The notes under the pieces are model-generated. The model was given only the letters and a program-made list of their open reading frames with translations, did not search any database and had not been told where the DNA came from. 64,000 nt of DNA from Bryum argenteum (lineage: Eukaryota; Streptophyta; Bryopsida; Bryales; Bryaceae). This document shows, piece by piece, positions 1 through 12,440 of this stretch (the first letter of the stretch is position 1; each line of letters starts with the position of its first letter). The position numbers were made by a program, and so were the translations under genes. The stretch lies in NCBI GenBank assembly GCA_037043015.1, contig CM073323.1, forward strand, positions 8,742,001-8,806,000. The letters are read 5' to 3'.

Positions 1-87
1 GCTGAGGATGTAGACATTTCATATCGGCATTTTAAGGCCTTTTATGAGCTCTTCACTGCCATTGACAAGTTGTCTATAGATTCTTAG
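1..87 (+). CDS. possible 3' end of a protein-coding gene cut by the window edge
   Basis: From base 1 the first frame stays open for 28 codons and stops with TAG at 85-87. The residues are mixed and protein-like, including YRHFKAFYELFTAIDKL, which reads as an amphipathic helix, and the codons look unlike the AT-rich DNA that follows. I do not recognise the family. It could be the last exon of a gene lying to the left, or a chance frame. Nothing else near the edge supports it. Confidence 0.3.
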   Translation, partial: AEDVDISYRHFKAFYELFTAIDKLSIDS

Positions 88-519
88 CTCACTTGGAAAG
101 CAACTCTCCTGTATGTTCATAACTATTGTTACCACTTCGACACATGCTCCTGCATATGGAGTTTTCTTTGAAAAGTAGGAAAATCATAAGGCTGTTATTC
201 TGTTCAAGACTTATTCTAATCCGGGCTCATGTTGTTTTCTATTTTGTCAGTTTGTGATAACCTCAAAACCAAAGTGCTTTTCAAATTTTAGCACACCCTC
301 TGTTGAAGCCAAAAGTGTGCTATTATTGAAGTGTGATCTTTTACTAATAGCACATTATACATTCTTTCTGATGTTCTGGAAAATTCTATAATATCACACA
401 ATGCATGTTGTGATATTATGAGAAAGTACATTGCATAGCTCTTGTATTGTACGTGTAGGGTGGGGTATGTGCAAAATACTAAAGAAAAATTTCTAGAAAC
501 AAGTACTAAAATTTATGAT

Positions 520-554
<35 letters not shown>

Positions 555-1119
555 TTATTATTATTATTTTTTTTGAAAAATAAAGGACATTGATTGGTGT
601 AAGATGCATCCAATAGTCATTCATCTTACATTTATTCATCTATGTAACTTCTTATGGCCATGGTTACATTGCATGTTTTTTGAGTGATATCATTAAGTGT
701 GATTGGGGAATTAAAAAGCGAGTTTCGATTGGGAGAAACTCGATTTAAGGTTTAAAAAAATAAATTATGACGTTCTACTAATATTGTGATATTAATAAGG
801 TTAGATTGAGAAAATGAAAACATCACAAAGTTACTAATTGTTTAGATGTTATTTATGCACTATCTTTGATTAGGTATTGGTCAAATTTTCAGTGTAAGAT
901 GAGTACTTTTTCAAACTAGAGTTCAAATTCTCACAATAAATATAGTTAATGTATTCCAATTTTTTTTTCCTAAATTTCAAATTTGTTTTCCATGATGTAA
1001 AAAATATCTCATAAGCTTGTAATCCGTATATCATGGAGCATCTCGCAGATTGCCATGTATCCAAAAGAAAGATAACCGGGGCTTCTATTGTAAAAGAAAA
1101 TTGGTGCTTATACATCCCT
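88..1119. other. AT-rich non-coding stretch
   Basis: I see no gene. If the edge frame is a real exon, the first few hundred bases would be its 3' untranslated region. The stretch holds a tetranucleotide microsatellite near 519-567 and otherwise unremarkable AT-rich sequence. Confidence 0.5.
519..567. repeat. (ATTT)n/(ATT)n microsatellite
   Basis: About nine TTTA/ATTT units run into several ATT units and then a T run. This is a simple repeat typical of intergenic DNA. Confidence 0.9.
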
Positions 1120-1235
1120 TCAACTTTTTTGTTTTTGAGAGGTGAGTAAAAGGTGATACGGAACGATTGTGCGAGGTTGACTACATGTCAAAAAAATAGG
1201 GGATGCGGCAAGGAGATGAAGAGACGAGGACACAA

Positions 1236-1800
1236 GCGCACGAGGGGGTTTGAAGTGACGAAAAGATGGAAGACAGGGCCAGACGAAATAAGGAGATGAA
1301 GTGATTAGAAGGCACGAGGGCAAGGAGTGAGGTGATGAAACGATGGGGCCAAGGATGGTGTAGTGATGAAGCGACAAGGGACTAAGTGCGTGCGTGTAGA
1401 AGGACAAGGGAATGAAATGATAGGGCACGAGCGCACGAGAGGGCTTGAAGTGACAAAAAGATGGAGGACTAGGGGACACAAGAAGGAGATGAAGTGATGG
1501 GGGCACGAGTGCAGGAAGGGGTGAGGTGATCGAAGTGATAGGGACGAGGAGGGTGTAGTGATGAAGCGACAAGGGGCCAAGTGCACAAGTGTACAAGGAC
1601 AAATGGAATGAAATGACAGGGCACGAGCGCACGAGCACACAGATGTATATAGGGATGTACAAAACAAAAGGACGAGACACATGCACGTGGATGTACGGGT
1701 GGGGGGAGGCGAGAGAACGAGTGCGCGAGTGCACAAGTGTACGTGAAGACTTGCTGAAAGAAGGACGAGGATGAAGGGACAAACGAAGATGGGCACAAGC
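1236..1800. repeat. degenerate ~195-bp tandem repeat, purine-rich on the + strand
   Basis: The anchor GCGCACGAG recurs at 1236, 1431 and about 1627, a period of 195-196 bp. The first two full units match along their length: the motifs TTGAAGTGAC, GGAGATGAAGTGAT, GGTGTAGTGATGAAGCGAC and GGAATGAAATGA occur in the same order. The third unit is partial. The long open frames on the minus strand here are a by-product of the repeat's low complexity, rich in Ser, Pro, His and Leu, and are not genes. Confidence 0.8.
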
Positions 1801-1806
1801 CCACGA

Positions 1807-1872
1807 AGGATAGATAGTTTGTGAATCCCATTCGAATATGGATAGATAGTTTGTGAATCCCATTCGAACATG
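1807..1872. repeat. 32-bp direct tandem duplication
   Basis: A unit starting GGATAGATAGTTTGTGAATC and ending CCCATTCGAA is present twice, back to back, with only one or two differences in the last bases. It lies at the right edge of the 195-bp repeat array. Confidence 0.75.
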
Positions 1873-2370
1873 TTTTCATTAATTGCAATTTTGATAGGTT
1901 ACCACACCCAAATAATAATGTCATTGACAAAATGTATTATAGAAATTCAATGGATCTGTCTCACATGTAATTCACAATACTTCAATTGGGAGTAGAATTA
2001 TCTGTTACAAGTTTTATTGAAAAAAAAAAAGTGATTATTTGTGAAGAACTATTGAAACCCCTTAGAGGAATAGTGGGGCTGACCTTACAAATACCAAGCA
2101 AGAGTAGAAGTATCGTAGTTGGAGAAAAGAAAAGGTTAAGGAGGAAGTAGCACACGAAAGGCGCCATTGATAACTACCGTATGAAAATGGAGTAATGATA
2201 AATATCTCGGCGATTGGATGTCGGGGAGGAAGCATTTTCACCAAATGTCGGGGCGGGTGGCCGGCATGGGTCACCCGACCCGCTGCATTTCACCAACATG
2301 GGCACGCTTCCCCGCTTACGAATGACACCGACCCTGCCTCATCCACTCCCACCCAGATTCCTTCGCGCTC

Positions 2371-2496
2371 CCCATGCCGTTCCCATACCGTTCCCATACC
2401 GTTCCCATGCAGTTCCCATGCAGTTCCCATGACGTTCCCATACCGTTCCCATGCCGTTCCCATTCAGTTCCCACCGGACGCACCGGACGCACCGGC
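2371..2496. repeat. 11-bp tandem repeat (9 units) followed by a short 9-bp repeat
   Basis: Nine consecutive 11-bp units of the form CCCATNCCGTT run from 2371 to 2469 without a break in phase. They are followed at about 2473-2496 by two to three units of ACCGGACGC. The array sits about 700 bp upstream of the cryptochrome start codon in a locally GC-rich segment (about 2195-2640). The open frames seen in several frames here are created by the periodicity. A promoter role is possible but only inferred. Confidence 0.85.
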
Positions 2497-3182
2497 GGTT
2501 TGCGTCCAGGACCACCGGCAGACTCGGTTCCACTTGACCCCGTTGTCTCGCACCTTCGAGCTAGCTCCTCCCCCTCCCTCCCTCCCTCGCTTCCCTTTGC
2601 GCGCCCCTCCTCACCTCCGTTGCATGCTGCTGGAGATGAGCCAGGGCTCTACCACTAACCTCCTTTGTCCCCATTAGCCTCCCTTTTGGCCCTGCTCATA
2701 AGCTTTTTGCTTTTTGCACTGTTTCTCTGCTCGGACAGGGGCGCTTCTAGTTGATTCGACCGAGGGTTTCGTGATCCGTGTGGGTTTGGCTTTGCCTTTG
2801 ATGTGAGCGTTTCGGGTTGTTGAGAGATTCTCATTCTAGAGGGCGATGGTGGAGGCTAGGGGTGGTTCCTGGCGGATGGTACACGGATTAGCGTAGTATG
2901 CTTTAGTTGTGCCGGCATCGGCGATGGACTGGTGCAGGAAACGGCACGCGAGTTTGGTCGACTATTTCTTTAAGCAGCTGGTTTCGTATTCGAGTGGAGG
3001 CAGGGGCTATCAGAAGCCAGACGAGGTTCTTCGGTCGCTTCTGGAAGATCGTGGTGTGATGATGGTCCCTCGGGGATAGGAAGCGGTCGTGGGTGTTGAT
3101 TATCATTATATTGTAGGAAGCGCACTGAAAGATCAAGAGTTTAATCAAGAGGTACTTTAGTATAGCGGAGCGGTAGTACTCA

Positions 3183-6100
3183 ATGGAAATGGCGACGGCG
3201 GCCACCACCATCGTTTGGTTCAGGCGCGACCTCCGGCTGGAGGACAATCCTGCGCTGATTGCCGCCGCAAGAGCGGGAACTGTCGTTCCGGTGTTCGTTT
3301 GGGCGCCTTCGGAAGACGGCCAGTTTCAGCCCGGTCGTGTATCGAGATGGTGGTTAAAGCGGAGCTTGATACATTTGGAGCTCTCCTTGAAGAAATTAGG
3401 CTCTACTTTGATCATGAGAAAGTCTTCTGATACATTGAGTGTGCTCCTTGAGATCGCGGAGGCAACAGGAGCAACTCAGGTGTTCTTCAATCATTTATAT
3501 GGTGAGTGATGTTTTGAGGCTCTAGTCTAAGCTATTTGTAATGGAGTCTTGGATCTGATGCCGATCGTTAGTAGCTTGTTATACATGAGCTCGATGTCCG
3601 TCCATTCTAGGTTGTCGCGTGGCTCATCATGCCCGGGTTTCTGGAGAGAAGGTAGGTTGGAGGTACAGTACGTACGTTTAACCCCTCTTAGGTCAAGGGG
3701 CGATTATGCCATTCTGATCGTTTGATTTTATAATTGCAGACCCCGTTTCTCTCGTGAGAGATCATCAAGTGAAACAAGGTTTATCACAACGCGGGATCGT
3801 GGTTCACACATTCAACGGGGACTTGCTATATGAGCCTTGGGAAATTTACGATGACGAAGGACAAGCGTTCACGTTGTATGATGATTTCTGGAAGAAATGC
3901 ATGAACATGCCATTTGAGCCCGAGTCGCCACTTCTGCCTCCTAGAAAACTCGTAGCACCAATTGGTACGGCGGTTGTTTTGACATGCGTGTACTGCTTGT
4001 GAACAGTCAGTCTGACATGGGAATGGATGGACTCTTGGAGATTTGGAGGTCATGTTTGATGTAGGTTTCTTTGTGGTGTATTTTGATTACACTTGATCAG
4101 CGTGAATTCGACCTGTCGGATTTTCTTTTTTCGGTGCTCGACTTTTACTTCATGCTTGTTTCCTGTTTTTCGGAATTATATTTGTACTCTCGGTTTAATG
4201 GCGCTTCTTGGTTCATGTCATGGATATTGCAGGAAAACTATTGAGCTGTGATGCGGAGGGTTTGGGTCTGGAAGATGAGTATGAGAAAAGTAGCAACGCT
4301 CTTTTAGCACGGGCGTGGTGTCCAGGGTGGAACTACGCACACAATTCCTTAGATGCGTTCTTACGTGCCCCCCTTTGCGACTACGCAATGGATAGGCACA
4401 GAGCGGATGGGGCTAGCGGCAGTCCGACTTCTTTGCTTTCTCCTTATCTACATTTCGGAGAATTGAGCGTCCGCAAAATATTCCACGAGGTTCGAAGAAA
4501 ACAAGCCACATGGACTCGAGAGGGATTTACAGCCGGTGAACGAAGTGTAAACATGTTTCTGCGCGCTTTAGGGTTTCGAGAGTACTCTAGATATCTGAGT
4601 TTCCACTTTCCATTTACACATGAAAGGTCGCTGCTTGGCAACCTTAAGTGTTTTCCGTGGCGCACGGACGAGAGCCAATTTAAGGCATGGAAACAAGGAA
4701 GAACGGGGTATCCGTTGGTGGATGCTGGTATGAGGGAGTTGTGGGCCACTGGCTGGGCTCACAATCGGATTCGCGTTGTGGTGGCGAGTTTTTCTGTGAA
4801 GTTTCTGCAGCTTCCGTGGCGGTGGGGCATGAAGTACTTCTGGGACGTCCTGCTGGATGCCGACTTGGAATGCGATATCCTTGGATGGCAGTATATATCA
4901 GGCAGTCTTCCGGACGGTCACGAACTAGACCGAATAGAGGACCCTCAGGTACTGAGCTAGTTGTTGAGAATATCATGTTTGTGTCCTTGGTATCGGAATG
5001 AAGCATGTGGCGAGCATTGTTTGTTGAATGTTCATTGCGGAGCATATATGTGGAGGTTGAAAATCGTTAATGAGAGTTCAGAATCGAGAAGCTGTGGATA
5101 TTTACGTGGCATTCATCATGCATTAGCAAGTGCATACTATAAGCGTTGGTAATTCACTAATAGGACAACTGACTAGTGTGTTCGCTTAATCTTATGCCTT
5201 TTGAGACTACTTTGTCTCATTCGCGGATTGGATGTGTCCAATTTTAAGCTCTACTGGTTCGGGATTTCACCCCGGCCATGTCAACATCTTTTATCCTCCG
5301 GCGCCGTGCTGAGAAGGTTCCGACGTTGCATATTCAATCATTCTAATATAATTTTCTGTCCTGCAACAGGTTGAAGGGTACAGGTTCGACCCTGAGGGCG
5401 ATTATGTACGGCGGTGGCTGCCAGAGCTTGCAAGGCTGCCGAATGAGTGGATTCACCATCCTTGGGATGCCCCGCCTGGTTCTCTTCGAGCTGCTGGTGT
5501 GGAATTGGGTGTGAATTATCCCCGCCCAATCGTTGAGATTGAAGTTGCGAAGGAGCGTCTCCATGCGTCTCTTACGGAGATGTGGGAAAGAGATGCTGCA
5601 ATGAAAGCCGAGCTTGCAAATGGATTGGAAGAGGGGCTGGGAGAGACTATGGAAGTTGTCGGCACCGGAGGACCCTTGCACGAGAGAATGGACGTACCCA
5701 GAGTGATTGTACAGAGAGATACCGATTTGTCGTCTATTAGCTCTAGGAGAGACCAACTAGTACCGGAGATAGTACCAAATGAGTACCATCTACAGGCTCA
5801 CGAATCCATCATGAATAGGAGTGCAACTGGTGTCGAGGATATGGACGACGCCGTAGTGACAGTACCGACAGTACCATCTTCCCGCATACCGGAGAGGAGG
5901 AGTGCGAATCTTGTGATGAACCACAACCACAACCACGTTGGAGAAAATAATGGATATGTGGCTCCATCTAGAGCTCCTGTGGCGTGGCCTACTGTTACAG
6001 ACATGGACTACGATCTGGATTCGACGGCAGAATCATCTTCCGTGGCCGGGCCTGCTGAGAGTGCTGGCGGGACCGTTCCCGTGTGGTCGCAGGAAGCGCG

Positions 6101-6779
6101 ACCGGCTCGTCCACCTGTTCGATATCGCCAAAGCATCGTTCCACTCGTCCCCGAGGTCGTATTTGGAGGTGCTGGTCTATCTCGAAGACAATTGCTCTCG
6201 TCTGTGCAGAAAGTGAATAGCGAGGCGATGACGTCCAACAAGGTGAGGCTTGGATGCCACCATCTCTTTGAGAAGGTGACGCTTTGTCTTGGCTTAGTTG
6301 GTTATGTGGATTCTGAAACGAGTGGAGAACCATTCGACTCGGTGCTCCACGGTGTCCGGTTTTCTCCCTTTTTTATCATTTTGGTGATGTTGTAGCTTTC
6401 TCGGGAGTCATGGGAAAACCTGGGATGGCGGATGTTTGTTTGAGGGCCATTTTGAAATCCTACAGATTGCGTCTTTGTGCTTTGTCTATGGTGCAGACAA
6501 GCTCTCTCTCGGTCTAGATTGGGTCCAAGGTGGAGCTGGAATGTGATGGCTGAAAATTTGCCACATCTACTTGGTGACCTGACCTGACGTGATGCGGCTT
6601 GCTGTCTTCTTTGGTGGTTTCTAGTACTCCTCCGTGCCCGGCACTTTTGCTTCCTGATACTGTGTTGCACCGTGTGTGCTTTGGTCGTACAGCAGCAGGC
6701 CTGTGAAGAGGATTTTTATGTACCGAAGCAGGGCAAGCACACCCAACTCCGCAAGCGACGTGTCAAGCAAGATGGCTGA
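3183..6779 (+). CDS. CRY: cryptochrome blue-light receptor, 5 exons, 739 aa
   Basis: Plant cryptochrome that binds FAD and a pterin and signals blue light, mainly in the nucleus. Exons: 3183-3501, 4 others at 3740-3964, 4233-4948, 5370-6242 and 6693-6779; all introns are GT-AG and phases agree (2220 nt). The photolyase-homology region covers about residues 5-490. The electron-transfer triad is W324, W377 and W400, and D396 is the flavin proton-donor position; this numbering matches Arabidopsis CRY1. The tail carries the three DAS motifs: DQLVP at 548-552, an acidic segment leading to STAES at 638-642, and GGTVP at 653-657. Exon 5 adds a basic stretch, KHTQLRKRRVK, resembling a nuclear localisation signal. 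The acceptor before exon 5 is a triple NAG. The start is the first in-frame ATG; a second lies two codons on. The exon 5 join is inferred from phase and composition and is the least certain part. Confidence 0.95.
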
Positions 6780-7988
6780 CGAGAGTGTTGTCGGGCATTC
6801 TGCTATCTCCTTTTTGTAGAGCCGAACAAGGTCAGTTCAGCACTCACTCCAGAGCTGGCAAGCTCGCCCTACTCCATTTGGGAGGCCCTCAGGTAGTATG
6901 ATGCAGACTGCAAGGAGGGAGTGACTTACATCTACGGCTGTGGAAGGCGGGTAGGAATGGGATGGGGTAGGTGCAACTGGAGTCCGCGGGGGTTGTAATA
7001 CGCGACCCATGAGCGGTTTCGAATCCACGTGATTTTGCAAACTTAAGAACTGGGAGCTTTCGAGAATTGGAAGTCGGAGAGATGCAGGAAGTGGATGCTG
7101 GAGTCCAAGTCTAGTTGTAATACAATACCAGTGTGGTTGTGAGTGTGCTAGTAGTCGGGGGCAGCAGTGGTCGAAGTGCTTGAAGGAGCAGTTTGCGCAA
7201 TTCTGGAGGAGGTGGTGGGAGGTCATTGTAGCAGCAACATTGTAAATGAGCACATGGCCAGGAGACAGACAGGTGCCGCGGCATTTGAGCTGCAGGTCGG
7301 GGCAGCGGAACATGTAGTGCTGCTGTCTTGCTTTTTTGATGCTCTTGTTAATACGAAGGGTTGATCTGGATTGCCTGCATGTGGGATGTGGGAGCGTGGT
7401 TATTGCTTGTTGGTGTCCTATCGCTACTCTTGGAGTACTGCGATGGGTAACTAGTTGAGTATTGGCGTCCTCTGCCTACATTGCTTTTGCGAAAAACCCA
7501 AACAAAAAGGCCTGCTGAGAATGGATAATGCCGATCAACCAATGGCATTGTACATTTTCAAAAGGCCTCTTGTTTTGGCTGCGCTATTGGTCACTTTTTG
7601 GTAGACCAAGTTGCCCCCAATTGTTCATGTGGAAGCGTGCGTGAAGGGTATTGGTGAATCGTCAAGAATCCCGGTTACCTTGGTGGTCTTTTTGGACGTA
7701 ATGATTCGCCTAAGGAAGCATTTTTTAAAGTTCAGGTCACGCAGGGGAGTCACTTCCAAGCGCTCTTACTGGATCACAAGAATATGCTTGCGATTTAAAA
7801 TCTAAGAATATATTCTTACTGTAAAATTCCGAATATGTACTTGATCTCCAACCTCTTTGTATTTGAAAAGTATTCGTTAAACTTTCAAATATTTGTAAAT
7901 TTATGAAGAGACATGCATGTAGGTGGAAGATTTTTGACACGAGTGGGATATCTCTTGTACATTGGTAACCATGCTCTTAAGTTGTTTG
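6780..7988. other. cryptochrome 3' flank, no gene recognised
   Basis: The first several hundred bases are moderately GC-rich and probably include the cryptochrome 3' untranslated region. Open frames on both strands overlap each other, lack good starts and resemble nothing I know. From about 7600 the sequence turns AT-rich. Confidence 0.4.
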
Positions 7989-8692
7989 TTAACCCCTTAA
8001 AGTTGAAAGGCCTTAAAGTACTCAAATACCTTTGAAACATTCCCCTTTTTATTCATTCAAGGTGTGAATTTTCACCTTTTGATCCATTTAGAGTGAAAGA
8101 TCAATTAAGATCTAGTACCTTCTTTGTACATGTACATGTGTTTCAAATTTTACATCCTTGTTCCTTACCAATTGTGAGATTTACATTCTTCCCCTTGCTC
8201 CAAAATAGGTTTGAAGTGTTTCCTCAGCTAATTTCAAATGAAAATTTGACTTCAGACTCTTCAAATTCTTGTTCTTGGGTGAGTCAGGAATATGTCTTCA
8301 CAATTGTTACCCCTTTAAAACCTATAATAATGCTTGATAATTCACATCGAGGTATGCTGTACTCATATACTGTATACAAAGGCCCCTTGTTGACAAAAAA
8401 GCGGTATGCGAAGAACATGGGATCAAAATTCTGAATGATGAGTTTTTGCCTTAGAACCTTATTTACTTGCACAAGAAAATAAAATTTGGAAAAAGTAAAA
8501 TCTCAAAGTTTAGCAAATTTATGAAGTTTCTAGAATCTAGTTGATTTTGCGCAGATTTTGAGAATTAAAGAGCATATTACGTAGTTTTGGGTAGTTTTGG
8601 TATGCCCTAATATTGTTTTAGCGAATAGCTCCTAAAGTATGAGGAATTTTGAAGCATGAAATGTCTTGGTCCATTTCAACTTTAGGGGTTAT
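7989..8692. mobile_element. TTAA-bounded miniature transposon, copy P1 (~700 bp)
   Basis: The left end reads TTAA then CCCCTTAAAGTTGAAAGG. The right end, read on the other strand, gives CCCCTAAAGTTGAAATGG behind TTAT. The two ends match for about 17 bases apart from small changes, and the outer four bases are TTAA and a one-base variant of it. No transposase frame is present inside. The CCC...GGG ends with a TTAA target duplication are the signature of the piggyBac superfamily; Sola3-type elements are an alternative. Confidence 0.65.
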
Positions 8693-11689
8693 TAGTGCAG
8701 CCTTGCGTTGAATCTTTCAATCTAAAACCATTATAAGGAATGTGATACAAAAGCCTTAGGTGAGTATTTGAATATGGCATAAATTTTAGATTGGCTCATT
8801 CACAAGTAGCCAAAGGAGTTCACTTTGGAAAATTTACAGAGTATGTAGAAGAGTTATTTAATTTAAAGAATAAAATTTGGAATTATCTTGAATTAGATAT
8901 TAGTTTTGGCCGAACACACCAAAATTTTAGAATGTAAAAACAAATTTTGAATTTTTTTTTTTAATTTTTTTAATCTGGGTATAGCTCCTTAAAATTTGGG
9001 ATCCATCATAAAATGGTCGACATGGCTCTTAGGGATTATTGACTTTTCACAAAATCTAAGAGCACTTTTATTACTCATCACATACTAGTGTGATTCTCAT
9101 TTCTTTTGATATTCATTTGAACCTTGTTGGCAGGGCGAAGCCCAAAAGATTCCCAAGCACAACTTCAAAATTATATTGCATGTTTTCATAAACTCCATGA
9201 GAATTAATGACTATGTTTTCGAATGCATTTTAACAAGGAGATTATCAGAAGCAATTTCTGTTTCAAGACCCTTCAAATAGTGATGAATATATGGCATTTA
9301 CCAAATGAGAATATTTTTGTAGGAACTCGCGGTCCTTGTTGTCAACAGGTTCTTTTATAAGTTTATTTTTTGTTTTTATTTTGTATTCATTTAAAAAGAT
9401 TTTTTGATGTTGGAAAGTGCATTTGTCCAACAATAATTCCCTAGTTTCTAGGAAACTAAACTAGATTTGTAAGTAGACTATATCTGATCACACTAGAACA
9501 CAACATTGTCAAACATGGCGAAGTTTAAGGGGCGTTTTAATTCTATTCAACGTGGAATTTTGGGACGTGGTCAATTTGAAGTTATGTCATTAGTGTCGAT
9601 TAAACTGACACAACCCTAAACGTATGTGTTAAATTGCATATATCAATGATAACCAAGATAATCGAAAGTTACCATGGATCATAACACGAGGGAGTTACTT
9701 ACTCGCTACATGAGCATTTCCCACTATTCTTTAATTCACGTTTTGAACGTTCATCATAGCGCATTTAGAGGCTAATAAATGCATGTGTAACGCTATGGGA
9801 CGCAAGATTACAGTAATGTGGATTTTAAAATTTAATGAAATGTAATATAATATTTATGGAACACCATCTAAAATGCAATGTAATATACAATTATAACGTC
9901 ATGAAAAACGTAGACCACACGTTCAATAAAACGAAAATAAGCACTAGTAAGATGCAGGACTATGCACTTTACTGTGCATACGAAGAAGTGAGCTATAACA
10001 TGGAAAACTCTAAATTCCATTTCAATACGAAGAAGTGAGCTATAACATGGAAAACTCTAAATTCCATTTCAAATAATCTATAATATTATATCATTTATTA
10101 ACATAACACGTGAAGTCTACTTGTACATTGCAATAGCCTACAACTTTTTACCAAAATGAGCTTATCCACTCCTTGGAGATGGGTTTGACATGTAGAGGAG
10201 GCAAATTGTGTGTACATCCCTAGAGGCTTAGGGTGTATTCTTCTTATTTTACACAACCCACGCGAGCAAGCCAACGGTGAGGATATAGCAACCATAAATT
10301 TTTGTATTAACAGTAAACATGGAATGCATAACCTCCGGTGTAAAGGTTTAGTATCAATGGACTCTTATCATTTAAGTTGTGGTTTCAACCACCTTCTCAT
10401 AGCTACAACACATAGCTACTATAAACATTTATTAACGCTTAGCTACATTCGCGTATGACCACTGAGCGTTTATAAATGTTTCTTTACGTTACTTTTTGGC
10501 ATTTGATGAGACATATAAATATGAGGAGTTTGATAGAATTTGGTGTGCTCCCGAGTGATAAATGCCTAAATATTACAATCCCATACATTTTTAAAATTAG
10601 GTTCTGACTTGTCGTCAAAGCCAAAGACAAGCATTGTCACGACTTTTGATGACCCAGCTAGAAAATTAAGAGCAATTTCATCTCTCTCCCTTTGGACTTT
10701 CCTACATTAACCCATGAAGGCCCGAGGGGTTTGAAGATAAACTTAGATGTGTTATAAAATATGGATTTCATAACTTTTATGATGATTGTAGTGTTCCAAG
10801 TATAGTATAAATAACTTAAACTCTAAATTAGATTTCTATGGTTGAGATTCTTCAAAATAGGATAAATTTCTTTTCTAATGAAATATATTAAAAAAGACTA
10901 AAACTTTGAAAATCAATACAAAATATAATTTCTATCATTAGTAGTTGGAAATTGATATGATTGGCTAGTATCACATATTGAGAGGCCACGAGCAACCTAT
11001 GAGGTACCTCATTAGTGTTCCCAAAATAGTAAATTTCCTTATACTAAGAAAACATGTTGCCCTGTTTGTGTTTAAATGCTTATTGTGAAAAATCTATGAA
11101 TCCAAACAAGGTTCTATAAATTGGATGTGGTTCCTAACTCATCAAAATTTTGGAAAATAGAAAAAAAATCTAGACATCAAAAGGCCACTTTTGCCCATGT
11201 GTTTGAGAAGTCAATCCATCCTTTTGGAAAGCCCATGGGGAAGCTTGCCCTTTAGACCTCAAATTGAAGGCACGTACCATTACATACTTTGTAAACTTTC
11301 ATACAATCTTAATTTTGTTGCCTTAAGCTCATCTATTGTACTTGTGTATCAAAAGGGAAAAGAATTAAAATAAGAAAGAGTGCCAATTTTTTGAAATATA
11401 AAATAGTCCAAATTTAGACCCATTGCACTAGATCTGTGCATAATTTTCAATATATATATGGTTTAGTTAGGCCCTACTTCAAATGTTGAAGTCTAATCAA
11501 AAACTTAAATTTAAGGGGCTCTAGAGGCTAGAAACACAAATTTTTCCAAAGTGTCATAAATGAAAATGACTTGTGTAGATGTCTGCTGTAATATATATTT
11601 AGCTCTTGTGGATAAAATAAGTCATGGGACCTCATAGATTGTGGGACCGTACCATATGAGAACTTAGAGAAGATTGCAATATTTCATAA
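8693..11689. other. AT-rich intergenic DNA, no gene recognised
   Basis: No frame here looks like a protein, and I found no RNA gene. It contains one exact 47-bp tandem duplication (listed separately) and sequence with the look of old transposon remains. Confidence 0.5.
9979..10072. repeat. 47-bp perfect tandem duplication
   Basis: The unit beginning TACGAAGAAGTGAGCTATAA occupies 9979-10025 and is repeated immediately at 10026-10072 with no visible difference. Confidence 0.9.
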
Positions 11690-12440
11690 TTTTCACATTG
11701 AAGTGGAGATGTTACCAATATTTCAATGAGAAAATCACCAATTAGAATGTTGTTCACTTTCATCTCAATAACTCCCGTGTACAAGAAAGATTCATCAAAA
11801 AAAATTCTTGGCTCAAATAATAACCTAGTAATGGTGAATCTGCCCCAAAATCTTCAAAAGAGAATAGGTCTAAAACTAGACCCCTCCACTTAAATGCATG
11901 CCATGTATCCCTCATATCTCGGACGACCTTAAGTTTTCACCACAAAAACTAGATTCAAATTGGAATCCAACCTAACAAACAAAGTTGAAATCCAACGGCA
12001 CATGAAGGAGATATAGCTCCTCTAACATCACCTATTTTATTAATTTTCTTAGGATAGAAACATCATTGCAGATCTAGATCCAGTGTGAAAACTATTCAAA
12101 TAAAAAATGAAGTTGTTGGATTCCATTTTAAGATCATACCTATGTAAAAAACTAGAATGGATTTCACGTAATTGGCTTGTTGCATTGGTAAAAACTAGAA
12201 TGGATTTCACGTAATTGGCTTGTTGCATTGGTAAAACATGCCCCATATATGATCCAAAAACAAAAGCTACCTTCACCAAGATGCATGCTGCGGATTCATA
12301 CTTTCTTATATGGTTGTGCAATTTCTACAACATAAACAAGACTTGATTTGGGACCCAACTCAAGTAATTCCATCCATAACAAAGTATAGCGCTCTTTAAA
12401 GTTACAACTTGATTTTTCGACATTCCGGGCGTTTAGGAGT
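11690..12440 (+). mobile_element. dispersed repeat family A, copy A1
   Basis: This segment aligns along its length with 60770-61540 (same strand) and with 14795-15930 (opposite strand). Shared landmarks in order are a TTTTCACTTTGAAGT-like start, CTTGGCTCAAATAATA, a GGAGATATAGCTCCTC block, a CATGCCCCATAT-like block, and CAAAAACAAAAGC. No coding frame is preserved. It ends near GGGCGTTTAGGAGTCAA, which resembles the ends of the TTAA-bounded elements, so family A may be a larger, older relative. Confidence 0.65.
12149..12234. repeat. 43-bp tandem duplication inside repeat A1
   Basis: The unit starting ACTAGAATGGATTTCACGTA occurs at 12151 and again at 12194, a period of 43 bp. The other family A copies have the segment once, so the duplication is private to A1. 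Confidence 0.85.

Noticed and set aside
1120..1930. Long overlapping minus-strand open frames rich in Ser, Pro, His and Leu
   Set aside because: They follow the period of the ~195-bp DNA repeat, occur in all three frames at once and show no domain or start context.
2195..2677. Open frames on both strands upstream of the cryptochrome gene, with a periodic Met-Gly-Thr or Pro-Phe-Pro pattern
   Set aside because: The 11-bp tandem repeat keeps several frames open simultaneously; the pattern is a DNA repeat, not protein.
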